Shown here one piece after another: positions 41,897 through 51,166 of a stretch of DNA of 64,000 bases. Source of the stretch: Flavobacterium hungaricum (GTDB lineage Bacteria; Bacteroidota; Bacteroidia; Flavobacteriales; Flavobacteriaceae). Numbering within the stretch: the first letter of the stretch is position 1; each line of letters begins with the position of its first letter. Position numbers and translations under genes: made by a program. The notes under the pieces were generated by a model. The model was not told the DNA's origin. It ran no database searches and worked only from the letters and a program-made list of their open reading frames with translations. Where the stretch lies: positions 1,054,001 to 1,118,000 of the forward strand of contig NZ_PRDM01000002.1 of the NCBI RefSeq assembly GCF_015182285.1. The letters run 5' to 3'.

Positions 41897-44800
41897 ATGA
41901 ACAAAAATGCAATCCACAATTTTAATATTTCAATAGAAAATAGTGCTGATATACAAAGCTCAGAACAGCTGACTCAAACCATGATAAAAGAGCTGGCAAA
42001 AGTTTCAAAAGAAATCAATCAGCAAAAAGACATAGAACAGCTTTGGAACGAATACAAGGAGCAAAATGTTGTTCTAAACCTTTCTAAATCCTCAACCGAA
42101 AAAGGCGCCAAAGACACCACTGCTGCAATGTTCGAAAAAACAGCAATTTCTGAAGGCACTACTTTTTCGGTTTTTGGAGACAATATTTCAACTACAAATA
42201 GTGGAGGTATTTCTTCAATGACCACTTCAATTTCAAATGCTCTAAACGGAGGAGATGCTGATCATTCTGATACATCAGCCGGCATTACTTCTCTGTTCTC
42301 GAGAGCAGAGGAAAGTCTGATCAATTTTACCAGTACCACAGAGCAGGTTTATGGAGCTGCAGGACAACAAAGTTTGATGGTACCTCAGATGTTTCAAACC
42401 AATATATATGATCCTTCTATAGAAGTTATTAAAGCCGAAATCAAAAAGAAATTAGATTTTGCAAATGAAGTAAAGGATGTAGTAGGAATTGAATATTGGA
42501 CGCGAATTTCTAAAGCTTTTGAGAATAGGGCTGTGGCTTCAGATTTTATTGATAAACCAGGAGAAATATTGTTTACAGAAATGTACACTGCTTTGAAAAA
42601 GTCAGCTCCAATTGTAGAAATTCGAAATTTTGATTGGGAAATCGTTCGTCCCAAGATGATTAAAGCAATTGATGATAAAATACTCAAAGGTCCTATTTCT
42701 AAGGAAAATAAAAAAAGATGGGAAATCATTAGAGGCCAGCTGGCAGACGATAAAGTTGATATTGCGAACCTTTTTCAACATGATGAACTGTTTTTATTAC
42801 TTAAAGAGGTTGAAGGATTAGATATCCTTCCTGGCATGATATCAATCACAACTAAAACAAAAGTATATCCTAATTTAAGCCCAAGCAGGATGTACGCTCC
42901 TATCGGAAAAGAAAATGTTTATGCATTCCTTAAAAAAATAGATGAAATTGATGATAAGGGAAGAAGTGTAAGCAAAGGAGCAGTAAGGATTAAAAATACA
43001 GAAGCTCTATCATTTATAGTGGGAGAAAGTTTAGAATTTTTCCTTGACGAGAAATTGATTACTGAAAGTTCTAATAAAAAAGAAGACATTAATTGGATTG
43101 TTTACAAAGATTCAAAAAAATTAGGTGCTGATTTTATAAATGAAGGTACAACATTCTCGTATAATTTTGATGCTCCAGGAGCCTACATTGTAGAAGCATT
43201 TGGATCAAGTCCCGGCGCAAATAGAAAGGCAACATCAAATAAATCAGCATTTGTAAAATTTAATGTAATTGCTCAGGAAATTAAAATTACAGCTCCAGTT
43301 AATGTTAAAGATAAATTCACAAGACCTTTTAGTGAAGAGAAAACATTTAAAGTGTCTCTTAAAAATACTACCGTCCAAACATTAAATCCTTTAAAACTTT
43401 ATTATCAGATCGAAACTGCAATTAATGGTAAAGTAGCTGTAATTTCAGAAGAAAGAGAGTTAGATGCGACAGGAATTATCAAACTAGCTATGCCTGATTT
43501 AGCTGCTTATAAAATTAAAGTTTCTAGTAAAGATCAATATGGATTGGTTAAGGAATTTAAAACTTCAGTAATTAAAAACGAAGTAACCAGTATCGGCTGT
43601 CTTAATGGTTCTCCGAAGAGAAATATATTCCTGGTTGGTAATTCGGGAAGTAAATTAACCTTAGAAGCGAAAACGTATAAAATACCACCTACAGAAAAGG
43701 AAAAACAAGATGTAAAATGGATGATTTACGATTCTAATAATAGGCCTTATATTCAATCTTGGGAGACTATTACAAACGAAAATGATGATCCTAAAAGGCC
43801 ATTTATCCTCAGATGGGAATCTTTTATTGTATCTATTCCCCAAAAAGAAGGGCATTATACAGTAGAGGCTTACTATGATACTAAAAAAGGGCCCAAAGAT
43901 GGTGCAGTTTTTAAGATGGAAGTGAAACAGCCGGAAATAAAGGAAGCTTATTGGGCTTCTAAAGATGGCAGCAAAAAAATAACCTCTGGTTTTTCTGGAG
44001 AAAGCAATTGGATAAAAGCCAATATTCCCTATTATGAAAATCAATTGGTTAGAATCTATTTTTATTTGAATAACAAAAAAACGAATCATTATTGTGATGT
44101 TAAAACCAATGAGAATGGGGAGATCTTACAAGAAGTAAAATTTGATTCTAACTTTAAGAAACTAATTGGTTTTCCAGATAATGGAACTGCAAAAGTAGGA
44201 TTTAAATTATTAGGAATTCAAAATAGTAATCCGTACACGTTTAAGAAACCAGCCAATTATGAATTTAGTACTATTTTATATGTTACTACTGATAAAAAAG
44301 TAGTTGATGTTTACTTTAGACATGATGGCAGCCGATTAAAATCTGAAGATCAAGTTCCGTTTGGCAAAAATGGAGCAATGATTGCTATAGCGGCTAAAAC
44401 CCAAAATATGGTAGGAGATGAAGTAACACTGAAGGTTCATAAAGTGGGAGAAGATCCTGTTTATATCAGCAAAGTAAGGGTTGATTCAGAAGGAGTAGCT
44501 GCCGCAAGTTTTCTTATGAGAAACGTTGATAAAAAACTTAAACTTGGGGAAACAGTAAAGTATTATGCTGGTGTTGAAGGACATTCTACAAAACATTTAG
44601 ATAATAAAGTTTTGGTTATGATTGTGGGGGAAAGTAAAAGGAAAGAGAAGCCGGAAATTATTTTTCCACTGTTAGAGAAACCAATAAATGACACTAATGA
44701 AAAATGGGGTGAGAATTATAACTGGACAGCTGATGATGGACGTAATCAAGCAACATTTGATTCTTACAGAGAGAATCGAACTAGAAAACATGCAGCAAGA

Positions 44801-45709
44801 GACTTGTATACAGAACCTGAAACAGAAGTGATTGCTATTGCTGATGGAAAAGTATTAGAAACAAGATATTTCTATGCAGGAACAGATCAAGTAACAGTTT
44901 TACATAAATTAAAAGATGGGAGAAAATTTATTGCCAGGTACGGTGAATTGAAACCTAATAGTGTTGAAGTAAAGGCAGGGGATGTAATCAAACAAAAAAC
45001 AGTAATTGGAAAAACAGGAAAATTAAGAGGAAAATCTGTTATAACGGGACAAGATATTTATATGCTGCATTTTGAAATTTTTTCGGCTGAGGAAGATGAA
45101 AGTATTGGTGATCCTCTTACAAACACACTAAACGGCTCACCTTTTAAGCGTAGAAAAGATTTAATAGATTCTATAGATATTTTATTAGAAGGATATAAAA
45201 ATACTTTTGAAGTTAATAAAGGAACTAGAAAAGAAGTTCAGATGCTTAGTATTAGCGAAAAAGGGAAGCAATTTATAAAAGATTGGGAGCTTTTCAAAAG
45301 GGAAATGTATGATAAAGACGGAGATAACAATTCAAAAGGTAACTGTACCATTGGCTATGGACACTTAATACACACTGGTGAGTGTGACGGAAGTTCTTCT
45401 GAGGAAAAATTCAGAGATGGAATTTCAGAGAATGAAGCAAGTAAGTTATTTGATAAAGATATTTTAAAATTTGAAAAAGTAGTTAAAAATAAAATTAAAG
45501 TGCCCCTTTACCAACATGAATTTGATGCTTTGGTGAGCTATGTTTATAACATAGGCCAGGCATTTAATGCTCCAAACTTGATAGGTCATTTAAATTCTAA
45601 GAATTATAATTTGGCAGTTGAAGATATTGAAACAGGCTCACAAAATATTAAACGACGCAAGCAGGAAAAAAATATGTTTTCAAATGGGAATTATAATTCA
45701 GCACATTAA
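41897..45709 (+). CDS. Large multidomain peptidoglycan-hydrolase effector candidate (M23 + GH24)
   Basis: This 1270-residue protein has no signal peptide. Residues 1-300 are mainly helical. The middle 600 residues hold repeated beta domains with Ig-like character (SLEFFLDEKLITESSNKKEDINWIVYKDSK, TVEAYYDTKKG). An M23 endopeptidase-like domain follows near residues 960-1080: ARDLYTEPETEVIAIADGKV, YGELK and MLHFEIF (HxH-like site reduced to HFE). A GH24 lysozyme-like domain fills 1117-1270, with WELFKREMYDKDG and CTIGYGHL supplying Glu, Asp and Thr. It shares the tail promoter element and is followed by a lipoprotein. It is probably cargo or tail-tip enzyme. Confidence 0.75.
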   Translation: MNKNAIHNFNISIENSADIQSSEQLTQTMIKELAKVSKEINQQKDIEQLWNEYKEQNVVLNLSKSSTEKGAKDTTAAMFEKTAISEGTTFSVFGDNISTTNSGGISSMTTSISNALNGGDADHSDTSAGITSLFSRAEESLINFTSTTEQVYGAAGQQSLMVPQMFQTNIYDPSIEVIKAEIKKKLDFANEVKDVVGIEYWTRISKAFENRAVASDFIDKPGEILFTEMYTALKKSAPIVEIRNFDWEIVRPKMIKAIDDKILKGPISKENKKRWEIIRGQLADDKVDIANLFQHDELFLLLKEVEGLDILPGMISITTKTKVYPNLSPSRMYAPIGKENVYAFLKKIDEIDDKGRSVSKGAVRIKNTEALSFIVGESLEFFLDEKLITESSNKKEDINWIVYKDSKKLGADFINEGTTFSYNFDAPGAYIVEAFGSSPGANRKATSNKSAFVKFNVIAQEIKITAPVNVKDKFTRPFSEEKTFKVSLKNTTVQTLNPLKLYYQIETAINGKVAVISEERELDATGIIKLAMPDLAAYKIKVSSKDQYGLVKEFKTSVIKNEVTSIGCLNGSPKRNIFLVGNSGSKLTLEAKTYKIPPTEKEKQDVKWMIYDSNNRPYIQSWETITNENDDPKRPFILRWESFIVSIPQKEGHYTVEAYYDTKKGPKDGAVFKMEVKQPEIKEAYWASKDGSKKITSGFSGESNWIKANIPYYENQLVRIYFYLNNKKTNHYCDVKTNENGEILQEVKFDSNFKKLIGFPDNGTAKVGFKLLGIQNSNPYTFKKPANYEFSTILYVTTDKKVVDVYFRHDGSRLKSEDQVPFGKNGAMIAIAAKTQNMVGDEVTLKVHKVGEDPVYISKVRVDSEGVAAASFLMRNVDKKLKLGETVKYYAGVEGHSTKHLDNKVLVMIVGESKRKEKPEIIFPLLEKPINDTNEKWGENYNWTADDGRNQATFDSYRENRTRKHAARDLYTEPETEVIAIADGKVLETRYFYAGTDQVTVLHKLKDGRKFIARYGELKPNSVEVKAGDVIKQKTVIGKTGKLRGKSVITGQDIYMLHFEIFSAEEDESIGDPLTNTLNGSPFKRRKDLIDSIDILLEGYKNTFEVNKGTRKEVQMLSISEKGKQFIKDWELFKREMYDKDGDNNSKGNCTIGYGHLIHTGECDGSSSEEKFRDGISENEASKLFDKDILKFEKVVKNKIKVPLYQHEFDALVSYVYNIGQAFNAPNLIGHLNSKNYNLAVEDIETGSQNIKRRKQEKNMFSNGNYNSAH

Positions 45710-45754
45710 AAATTTATAAAAAAAATGTATTTTCGTTAGTAAAAACTATAAAAA

Positions 45755-46627
45755 ATGATAAAGAAAATAAGTAACATATTGATAATTTTAATAGGATTAT
45801 CAAGTTGTAAACAAGAGAAAAGTAAAATCCAAAATCCTTTAACAAATCAAAATGATAGTGTTACTTCAAATTATATTTTAGAGAAAAATAAAGATACAGA
45901 ATTCTTTAATCCAGCAACTCTAGAGGGTAAATGGGAACTTAAAAAATCATTAATTGTAAATTCTAATAGTTCTAAAATAAATAAATTTGAAATCTTAAAC
46001 AATGAATTTATTTTAGGTGATGAAGATTGTAATGCCCATTTTAAAATTGATTCTATACATAATTTGGAGTATTATATTGAGGGACATTTTTATGGTCATT
46101 CATTAAAAGACGAAATGAAAATTTTAAATAGAAAACTTTATGATTCATTCAAAATTAATAGTAATACATTCAAAGGAGCTATAACTACAACATGTGATAC
46201 TCCATTCCATGAGTTGTATTTATTTGGAGATAATTTAGTTGTTTGGTACTATGGAAACTATATGCAGTTTGTTAAAAAGAAAGAAGATAATAAAGTACTT
46301 CTTTTTAAATGTAAAGAAAATGATAATGGTAAATCTATATATGATGATCCTTTAAACAAGATTTGTGAATGCAACGAAAGCACATTTGAGAATGCTTATA
46401 AAATCTTTTATGATGAATCACCAGATTATTTGAAGAAAGATCTATTAAAAAAACTTCCTGCTAAAAACTTTCAATGGAAATCAGAAGATGCAGATGTTAG
46501 CTACAAATGGATAGCTAATGATACTTTAAAAATTGATATGAATTTTCAAGGAGGAGAAAATCATTATGTGTTTTATCAAAACATTAAAAATAAAATAGAG
46601 TACAAAGAATATTTATCCTTGCCGTAA
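45755..46627 (+). CDS. Lipoprotein, candidate immunity to the M23/GH24 protein
   Basis: This 290-residue protein has an SPII signal (ISNILIILIGLSSCKQ). The mature region is beta-rich (EFFNPATLEGKWELKKSLIVNSNSSKINKFEIL), with lipocalin-like strands and Cys residues (KICECNES). It lies 45 bp after the hydrolase gene in the same operon. A periplasmic or outer-membrane immunity protein is the simplest reading. Confidence 0.6.
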   Translation: MIKKISNILIILIGLSSCKQEKSKIQNPLTNQNDSVTSNYILEKNKDTEFFNPATLEGKWELKKSLIVNSNSSKINKFEILNNEFILGDEDCNAHFKIDSIHNLEYYIEGHFYGHSLKDEMKILNRKLYDSFKINSNTFKGAITTTCDTPFHELYLFGDNLVVWYYGNYMQFVKKKEDNKVLLFKCKENDNGKSIYDDPLNKICECNESTFENAYKIFYDESPDYLKKDLLKKLPAKNFQWKSEDADVSYKWIANDTLKIDMNFQGGENHYVFYQNIKNKIEYKEYLSLP

Positions 46628-46677
46628 TTTTAACATAATTAATTTAAGAAAGCTTATAGGAAAATATTAGATAAAAA

Positions 46678-46722
46678 CAAAACTGCGTAAAGGCTAAAGG
46701 GTATTTATGCAGTTTTGTTTTT
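46678..46722 (+). terminator. Terminator of the M23/GH24 operon
   Basis: A stem CAAAACTGCGTAAA / TTTATGCAGTTTTG with one G-U pair is followed by a T-run. It marks the right end of the tail cluster. Confidence 0.7.
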
Positions 46723-46828
46723 GTTTAAAATCTTACAATAAAACAAGTAGTCATAAAAAGTTGACTTCTTGTAAGAATCAACTAATTAAATCATTTTTGC
46801 TTAAACTAATCAAATCAATAAATTTATT

Positions 46829-47080
46829 ATGAGCAAAACAGTATCAGAATTAACGACAGAACAATTAATAAAAAGAAAACAATTATTGAAAGGAGTTTTA
46901 ATCGGAAGCGCAATTGTCTGGTTTTCATTGATTGGAGCTATTTTTTTTCTTTTAATAAAAAAATCAAATAGTTTCCTTCCAGGAATGATTCCGGTTTTTG
47001 CTTTACCAGTTGTTTTAATGCCGCTTTTTATTCATTTAGGGCAATTGAGTAAAGAAATCAAATCTAGAAAAGAAAACTAA
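46829..47080 (+). CDS. Small membrane protein
   Basis: This 83-residue protein has two hydrophobic segments (LIGSAIVWFSLIGAIFFLL and MIPVFALPVVLMPLFIHL) between charged ends. It is 11 bp upstream of the DUF3667 gene, so the two are probably one operon. A hairpin lies upstream at 46757-46781. No function is recognised. Confidence 0.6.
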   Translation: MSKTVSELTTEQLIKRKQLLKGVLIGSAIVWFSLIGAIFFLLIKKSNSFLPGMIPVFALPVVLMPLFIHLGQLSKEIKSRKEN

Positions 47081-47091
47081 TTTTTTAAGTT

Positions 47092-47826
47092 ATGAGTGAA
47101 GGAAAATGCTTGAATTGCGAAAGAATTGTAACGGAGAATTATTGCCCAAATTGCGGACAAGAAACCAGCACGCACCGCTATTCTCTAAAACATTTTTTTG
47201 TTCACGATTTTATTCACGGAATTTTCCATTTTGACAGTGGCTTTTTCTATACCATAAAAGAGCTTTTTACAAGACCGGGACATAGTGTAAGGGAATTTAT
47301 TCAAGGAAAAAGAATAAAACATTTTAATTACTTTGCCACTGTAATTATCCTGCTTACTCTCAATTACTTTTTAGCCAAATGGTCGAAAGTAGATTTGACT
47401 GAAGTTTTTAATAGCGCTTCTGGTCTTTCTAAAGTGATTAAAGATTATTCAAAAATTACAAACTTTATCGTGATTCCGATTTATGCTTTATTCACTTATG
47501 TAATCTTTAGAAAAAGCAAGCAGAATTTTACTGAAAATTTGGTATTGAATATATTCCTTCTTGCAGGAATCATTACTTTTCGTGTTTTTATTTATTGCAG
47601 TATGATTTTGACAAATAATGTTGAGGTAATCCAGATCACAAATCTTATCGTAACCATTTTGGTCTATATATACATTGCTGTTTTCTTTTATCAATATTTT
47701 TCGGCATACAATTACAATAAAATCAATTTGTTAATTAGAGTATTCTTAATAGCTGCTTTGTTTTTACTTACAAAACAAGGAGTCAATAATTTAATTAACG
47801 AAATTGGAATGCGATACATGCATTAA
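47092..47826 (+). CDS. DUF3667 membrane protein
   Basis: This 244-residue protein has an N-terminal zinc-ribbon-like motif (CLNCERIVTENYCPNCGQE) followed by HRYSLKHFFVHDFIHGIFHFDSGFFYTIKELFTRPGHSVREFI, the DUF3667 signature, then five or so transmembrane helices. The family is common in Bacteroidota and has no known role. Confidence 0.8.
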   Translation: MSEGKCLNCERIVTENYCPNCGQETSTHRYSLKHFFVHDFIHGIFHFDSGFFYTIKELFTRPGHSVREFIQGKRIKHFNYFATVIILLTLNYFLAKWSKVDLTEVFNSASGLSKVIKDYSKITNFIVIPIYALFTYVIFRKSKQNFTENLVLNIFLLAGIITFRVFIYCSMILTNNVEVIQITNLIVTILVYIYIAVFFYQYFSAYNYNKINLLIRVFLIAALFLLTKQGVNNLINEIGMRYMH

Positions 47827-47849
47827 GATATTCTGCGTGACTCAATAAA

Positions 47850-47877
47850 AAAAGCTTCAGATTGCTCTGAAGCTTTT
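47850..47877. terminator. Terminator between converging genes
   Basis: A 12-bp perfect stem AAAAGCTTCAGA / TCTGAAGCTTTT lies between the plus-strand DUF3667 gene and the minus-strand gene at 47901-48995. It is the same stem type as at 5029 and 52606. Confidence 0.8.
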
Positions 47878-47900
47878 CGTTAATTATTTATAAAATACTT

Positions 47901-48995
47901 TTAGAAATTAGTATTTACCTTTTTAGAGCGGTCTGCAATGTAAGAGATTAACCAAGTTACTTGTCCGTCTTTTACAAAATAAATTTTCTTTGATGCTAAA
48001 TCTGGAATACTTTCAAGACAAGTTAAAAGTATATTGTTTGCAGAAATCAGGTATTTTTGGTCGTAAGTGCTTAAAACTCTTGCAGCTTCTTTGTTTGTTT
48101 TTCCAAGATTAGTATACTTATTAAAGTTGTTTTTTAAAATAGCATCATAATCGATAACATCCTGAAGAGTTAAAGTAATATAGTGGTCTTTAACATTTTC
48201 GTCATAAAAAAGAGTTGAAAACGCCCAAACAGCACCACCAGATAAATATAATTTATCCTTTTTGGCTAAAGGAGGGTTGGCATCAAATAATTCTTTGGTC
48301 TTTTTGCGTAGGATAACATTATAATCAAAAGATTTTTCCTGAAAAGTCGACATATCGTTTACTTGGCTTTTATTTACCACTGTTTTTTCTACAGCATCGG
48401 TAAGTGTCATTGTACCAAAACTAAGCTCCAAAGGAACAAACTCTAATTTATTGTCTTTAAGTTCATCAATATAACCTCCTTTAGTAGTTTGAGCACCGAT
48501 ATCAAGTAGGAAAGCACTAGCAAAATCAACCGGCGGAATTGCACCTTTTACCAATGTTTTAGCTTCTTCGTTCACGTTAAGAACATCAACATTTTTGTTG
48601 GTTAGAGTAGAAATTTTGTTCGTTAAAACATCAATGTTGCGAGCAGAAGAAAAAACCGGAGCGGCAACGATAAAAATATTTTCTTCAAGAATCTTGTGGT
48701 TGGCTCTTATTTGTTTTAATTGATCTACAACGATGACACTCGTTTTAGTAATATCTTCCTGAGTAAGTTCTCCGTTAGCGGCAATATGATCCGCAAACGG
48801 AATTCTCTCTGTCCAAAAAGAAAGAATTTTATAGTCTGCTTTTCTGATATTGCTTACGTCCAGAACAGAAACCTTTATTGCTCTGCGTCCGATTTCAATT
48901 CCAGCGTAAATGTTTTTTTGAGAAAATACGTTGATGGAAAAAAATAAATTTAAAAGAATAAAAAATAAAATCTGGGGTTTGTTTTTTTTAAGCAT
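47901..48995 (-). CDS. Secreted Ppx/GppA-like actin-fold protein
   Basis: This 364-residue protein has a signal peptide (PQILFFILLNLFFSINVFSQ). The mature region starts NIYAGIEIGRRAIKVSVLDV, contains LLDIGAQTTKGGYI and FGTMTLTDAVEKTV, and ends with LYLSGGAVWAFSTL. These are phosphate-1, phosphate-2 and adenosine-type blocks of the actin/ASKHA fold as in exopolyphosphatases. Export to the periplasm is unusual for this family, so catalytic activity is uncertain. Confidence 0.65.
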   Translation of the reverse strand: MLKKNKPQILFFILLNLFFSINVFSQKNIYAGIEIGRRAIKVSVLDVSNIRKADYKILSFWTERIPFADHIAANGELTQEDITKTSVIVVDQLKQIRANHKILEENIFIVAAPVFSSARNIDVLTNKISTLTNKNVDVLNVNEEAKTLVKGAIPPVDFASAFLLDIGAQTTKGGYIDELKDNKLEFVPLELSFGTMTLTDAVEKTVVNKSQVNDMSTFQEKSFDYNVILRKKTKELFDANPPLAKKDKLYLSGGAVWAFSTLFYDENVKDHYITLTLQDVIDYDAILKNNFNKYTNLGKTNKEAARVLSTYDQKYLISANNILLTCLESIPDLASKKIYFVKDGQVTWLISYIADRSKKVNTNF

Positions 48996-49314
48996 TATAA
49001 TATAATTGTGGTATTAGTATAATTTGATAAGACTATAAATTATAGCTCAATATCAAGTTTAAAAAAGTATAAAGTAAACATTATTCAATATGAGATCGCA
49101 AATTTATAAAAACATCTAGGAATACAAACTTAGTTGTAAAGAAAATGTGATTATTAAATCATTAAATTTATCTGATTCTTAAGATTTGTGCAGGAAAAGC
49201 AGAGCTGGGATAGCTTTTTTTGGATTATTTGTAATTATTTAGATTCAAATTGAATCACCTAACAATTAAGTAAGAGTTTGCTTTCAAATTGATATTTAAG
49301 ACTAATCTTTAGTA
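48996..49314. other. 319-bp intergenic region
   Basis: This is an AT-rich region between two minus-strand genes. No ORF, RNA gene or terminator was identified. Confidence 0.3.
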
Positions 49315-49542
49315 TTATAACTTCCGAAATAATTCTGAAATTTCAACATTTAAAGCCGTACTGATACGAATAAGCTTATCAATACCCATTATTTGCTTTC
49401 CGAGCATATACCTTCTTAAGGCTTCTATATCTAAATCTGACTCGTGAGCTACGTGTCTTACTTTAAGATTTTTTTCTTTTATAATTTCTCTTATATTATC
49501 CCCGACAATTTTCACAGATTCAGGTACTTCTTTCTTTCTCAT
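49315..49542 (-). CDS. XRE-family helix-turn-helix regulator
   Basis: This 75-residue protein matches the small XRE fold: IVGDNIREIIKEKNLKVRHVAHESDLDIEALRRYMLGKQIMGIDKLIRISTALNVEISELF. The recognition helix is near EALRRYM. It is divergent from the small broken gene at 49656-49982 and probably regulates itself. Confidence 0.8.
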   Translation of the reverse strand: MRKKEVPESVKIVGDNIREIIKEKNLKVRHVAHESDLDIEALRRYMLGKQIMGIDKLIRISTALNVEISELFRKL

Positions 49543-49630
49543 TTCTAAATTATTTAGAATTGAAAAATAGGATTAAGTAGTTAAAAAAACAGGAACGTAT
49601 AAATCCAGTTAAATATGACTGTTTTTTTTA

Positions 49631-49638
49631 TATATTTG
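49631..49638 (+). promoter_or_regulatory. -7 box of the small gene at 49656
   Basis: TATATTTG matches TAnnTTTG exactly and lies 17 bp upstream of the ATG at 49656. Confidence 0.45.
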
Positions 49639-49655
49639 TTTTTTTAAAGTTTGTA

Positions 49656-49982
49656 ATGAATGGATTAAAAATTGATAATAAGAGTATTAATATGGAAAAT
49701 CAGGAGATAAGAGATCTAGAATACATTAAAAGAATGTCAAACCAATATTTGAATATCTTAAAATTAAATACGGATAAAAATTATAATGCACAGAAATTAA
49801 AGTTTTAAATTATTCTGAATTTGGTTTTTATTATCACTAACCTACTAAAGCTTTGTATACTGTCCTTGGAATACGATCATAATGAAAAATTATCTTTAGA
49901 CATTGGATTGGTTTTAGAACAAGTACTTCATTTATTTCCAATTGATGAAATGGAATTGCCGGATATAATTAAAGAGGTATAA
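49656..49982 (+). pseudogene. Small gene interrupted by an in-frame stop
   Basis: An ATG at 49656 opens 50 codons (MNGLKIDNKSINMENQEIRDLEYI...) to a TAA at 49806-49808. The same frame then stays open for another 57 codons (IILNLVFIITNLLKLC... to LPDIIKEV) and ends at 49980-49982. The total is 108 codons with one internal stop. It could be a nonsense-mutated gene, or a short gene next to an unrelated remnant. Confidence 0.4.
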
Positions 49983-50164
49983 ATATATGGGTCTAAATAA
50001 AATTTAATGAGAGGTGTTTTATTAGTGAAATAATTCATCTGTTATATTGCGTTTTTTTTAAAATACTTTTTATTGTCAAATCTTTTGTTGAATAAGTGTC
50101 TTTACTTTTATAAAAAAGAGTTATATATTAGCTTTCTAATGATTTTTAAATCAAAAACAAGTAA

Positions 50165-50545
50165 ATGAAAATCAATATTCTAAAGTCAAAAATTAAGCGC
50201 AGTAATTTAAAAGAATATTCAGGAGATTATTTTAGAGATGATAGTTCGCAAATTGTTGTTTTTTTGAATAAAGAAGGTAAATCAGCCTTATTTGGAATCC
50301 AAAAAGAGGAGGGAATATATACCATTGTTGGAAAAAAATCGGTTTATTACTCTACGATCTTTAGTAATCCTAAAGAAATACCATTAAGCAGTTTCTCCGA
50401 AATTTTGCATCAGAATGCATTAAAAAGGGGGAAAGGTGTAGAATTCGAGTTTTTGCAGTTAAATGATAATGAAGATTCGGTTTGGCTGCATAACCAAGAA
50501 ACAATGAATGCGCTTTGGAATATTATTCTTTGGATTAATGGGTAA
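50165..50545 (+). CDS. Hypothetical protein
   Basis: This 126-residue soluble protein starts MKINILKSKIKRSNLKEYSGDYF and ends VWLHNQETMNALWNIILWING. Coding character is good. No family is recognised. The size and beta-rich layout fit an immunity-type protein. Confidence 0.5.
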   Translation: MKINILKSKIKRSNLKEYSGDYFRDDSSQIVVFLNKEGKSALFGIQKEEGIYTIVGKKSVYYSTIFSNPKEIPLSSFSEILHQNALKRGKGVEFEFLQLNDNEDSVWLHNQETMNALWNIILWING

Positions 50546-50643
50546 AGCATACCAAGATAAGGAAGAATGTCAATTATTACATTTATTAAGAAAGATTTGA
50601 AATCAATTCTTTAGAGCCCAAAAGCAAAAAATAATGACACTGG

Positions 50644-50858
50644 AACATAAATTACTGTCCAATGAATTTGGGAGTATACCCTTTTGTTTCGAGAAAGTGA
50701 TGTGATTTAAATCTTTCAATTAAATTGGAAGTAAAATCGGTATAAGTTTTCATGAATTTTTCAGAATAGAGAATGTAGACAACAAATTCATCCATATCAC
50801 AAATGTTATAAAAAAAAACACCACTTACAGTAAGTGGTGTTTTTTGTAGTAGCGGGAA
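50644..50858 (-). pseudogene. Decayed copy of the GIY-YIG gene and adjacent tRNA end
   Basis: This segment matches 2514-2731 over about 215 bp, including the GIY-YIG N-terminal coding region, the terminator hairpin and the last bases of tRNA-fMet (GTAGTAGCGGGAA at 50846-50858). Small deletions and substitutions break the frame. It is a partial duplication of the tRNA-proximal locus. Confidence 0.75.
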
Positions 50859-51166
50859 GCATTCAAATATCTAACCAGATTGTCTTGGATTATTACAGTA
50901 TTTTAGGATGCGTATCTTAAATTTTTTTAAGCTTGTTGTTTGTTTAGCCATTTGTACAAATGCCAAAAAGCATCACTCAAATTAAAAAGTCTTTTGAAAA
51001 TTTGTAGTGAAAAAAAAATATATTTGAGAGATAAATAAGGTATGAAATTTATCATGCATAGCTATCCAAATTTGGATGGCTTTGTGTGGTTTTGTCACAC
51101 ATATAAAATAAGTTGGTCGCAATTTTGCGAGACATCTCACTTACATTAATTAACAAGAAATAAAAA
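50859..51166. other. Intergenic region before the serine hydrolase
   Basis: No gene is seen. It includes a region ending TTGTCACACATATAAAATAAG that could hold the promoter of the serine hydrolase gene, but no clear -7 box could be fixed. Confidence 0.3.

Noticed and set aside
41897..45709. A tape-measure protein
   Set aside because: Although it is the longest gene in the regulon, it has many beta domains and two hydrolase-like domains, without the long helical and hydrophobic pattern of tape measures.
9049..46627. A complete prophage
   Set aside because: No integrase, terminase, portal, capsid or replication genes were found. The flanks are ordinary chromosomal genes closed by terminators.
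9049..46627. A type VI secretion system
   Set aside because: PAAR-like, VgrG-like and effector-lipoprotein pairs are present, but ClpV, TssJ, TssL, TssM and the two-part TssB/TssC sheath are absent, while holin and endolysin are present.
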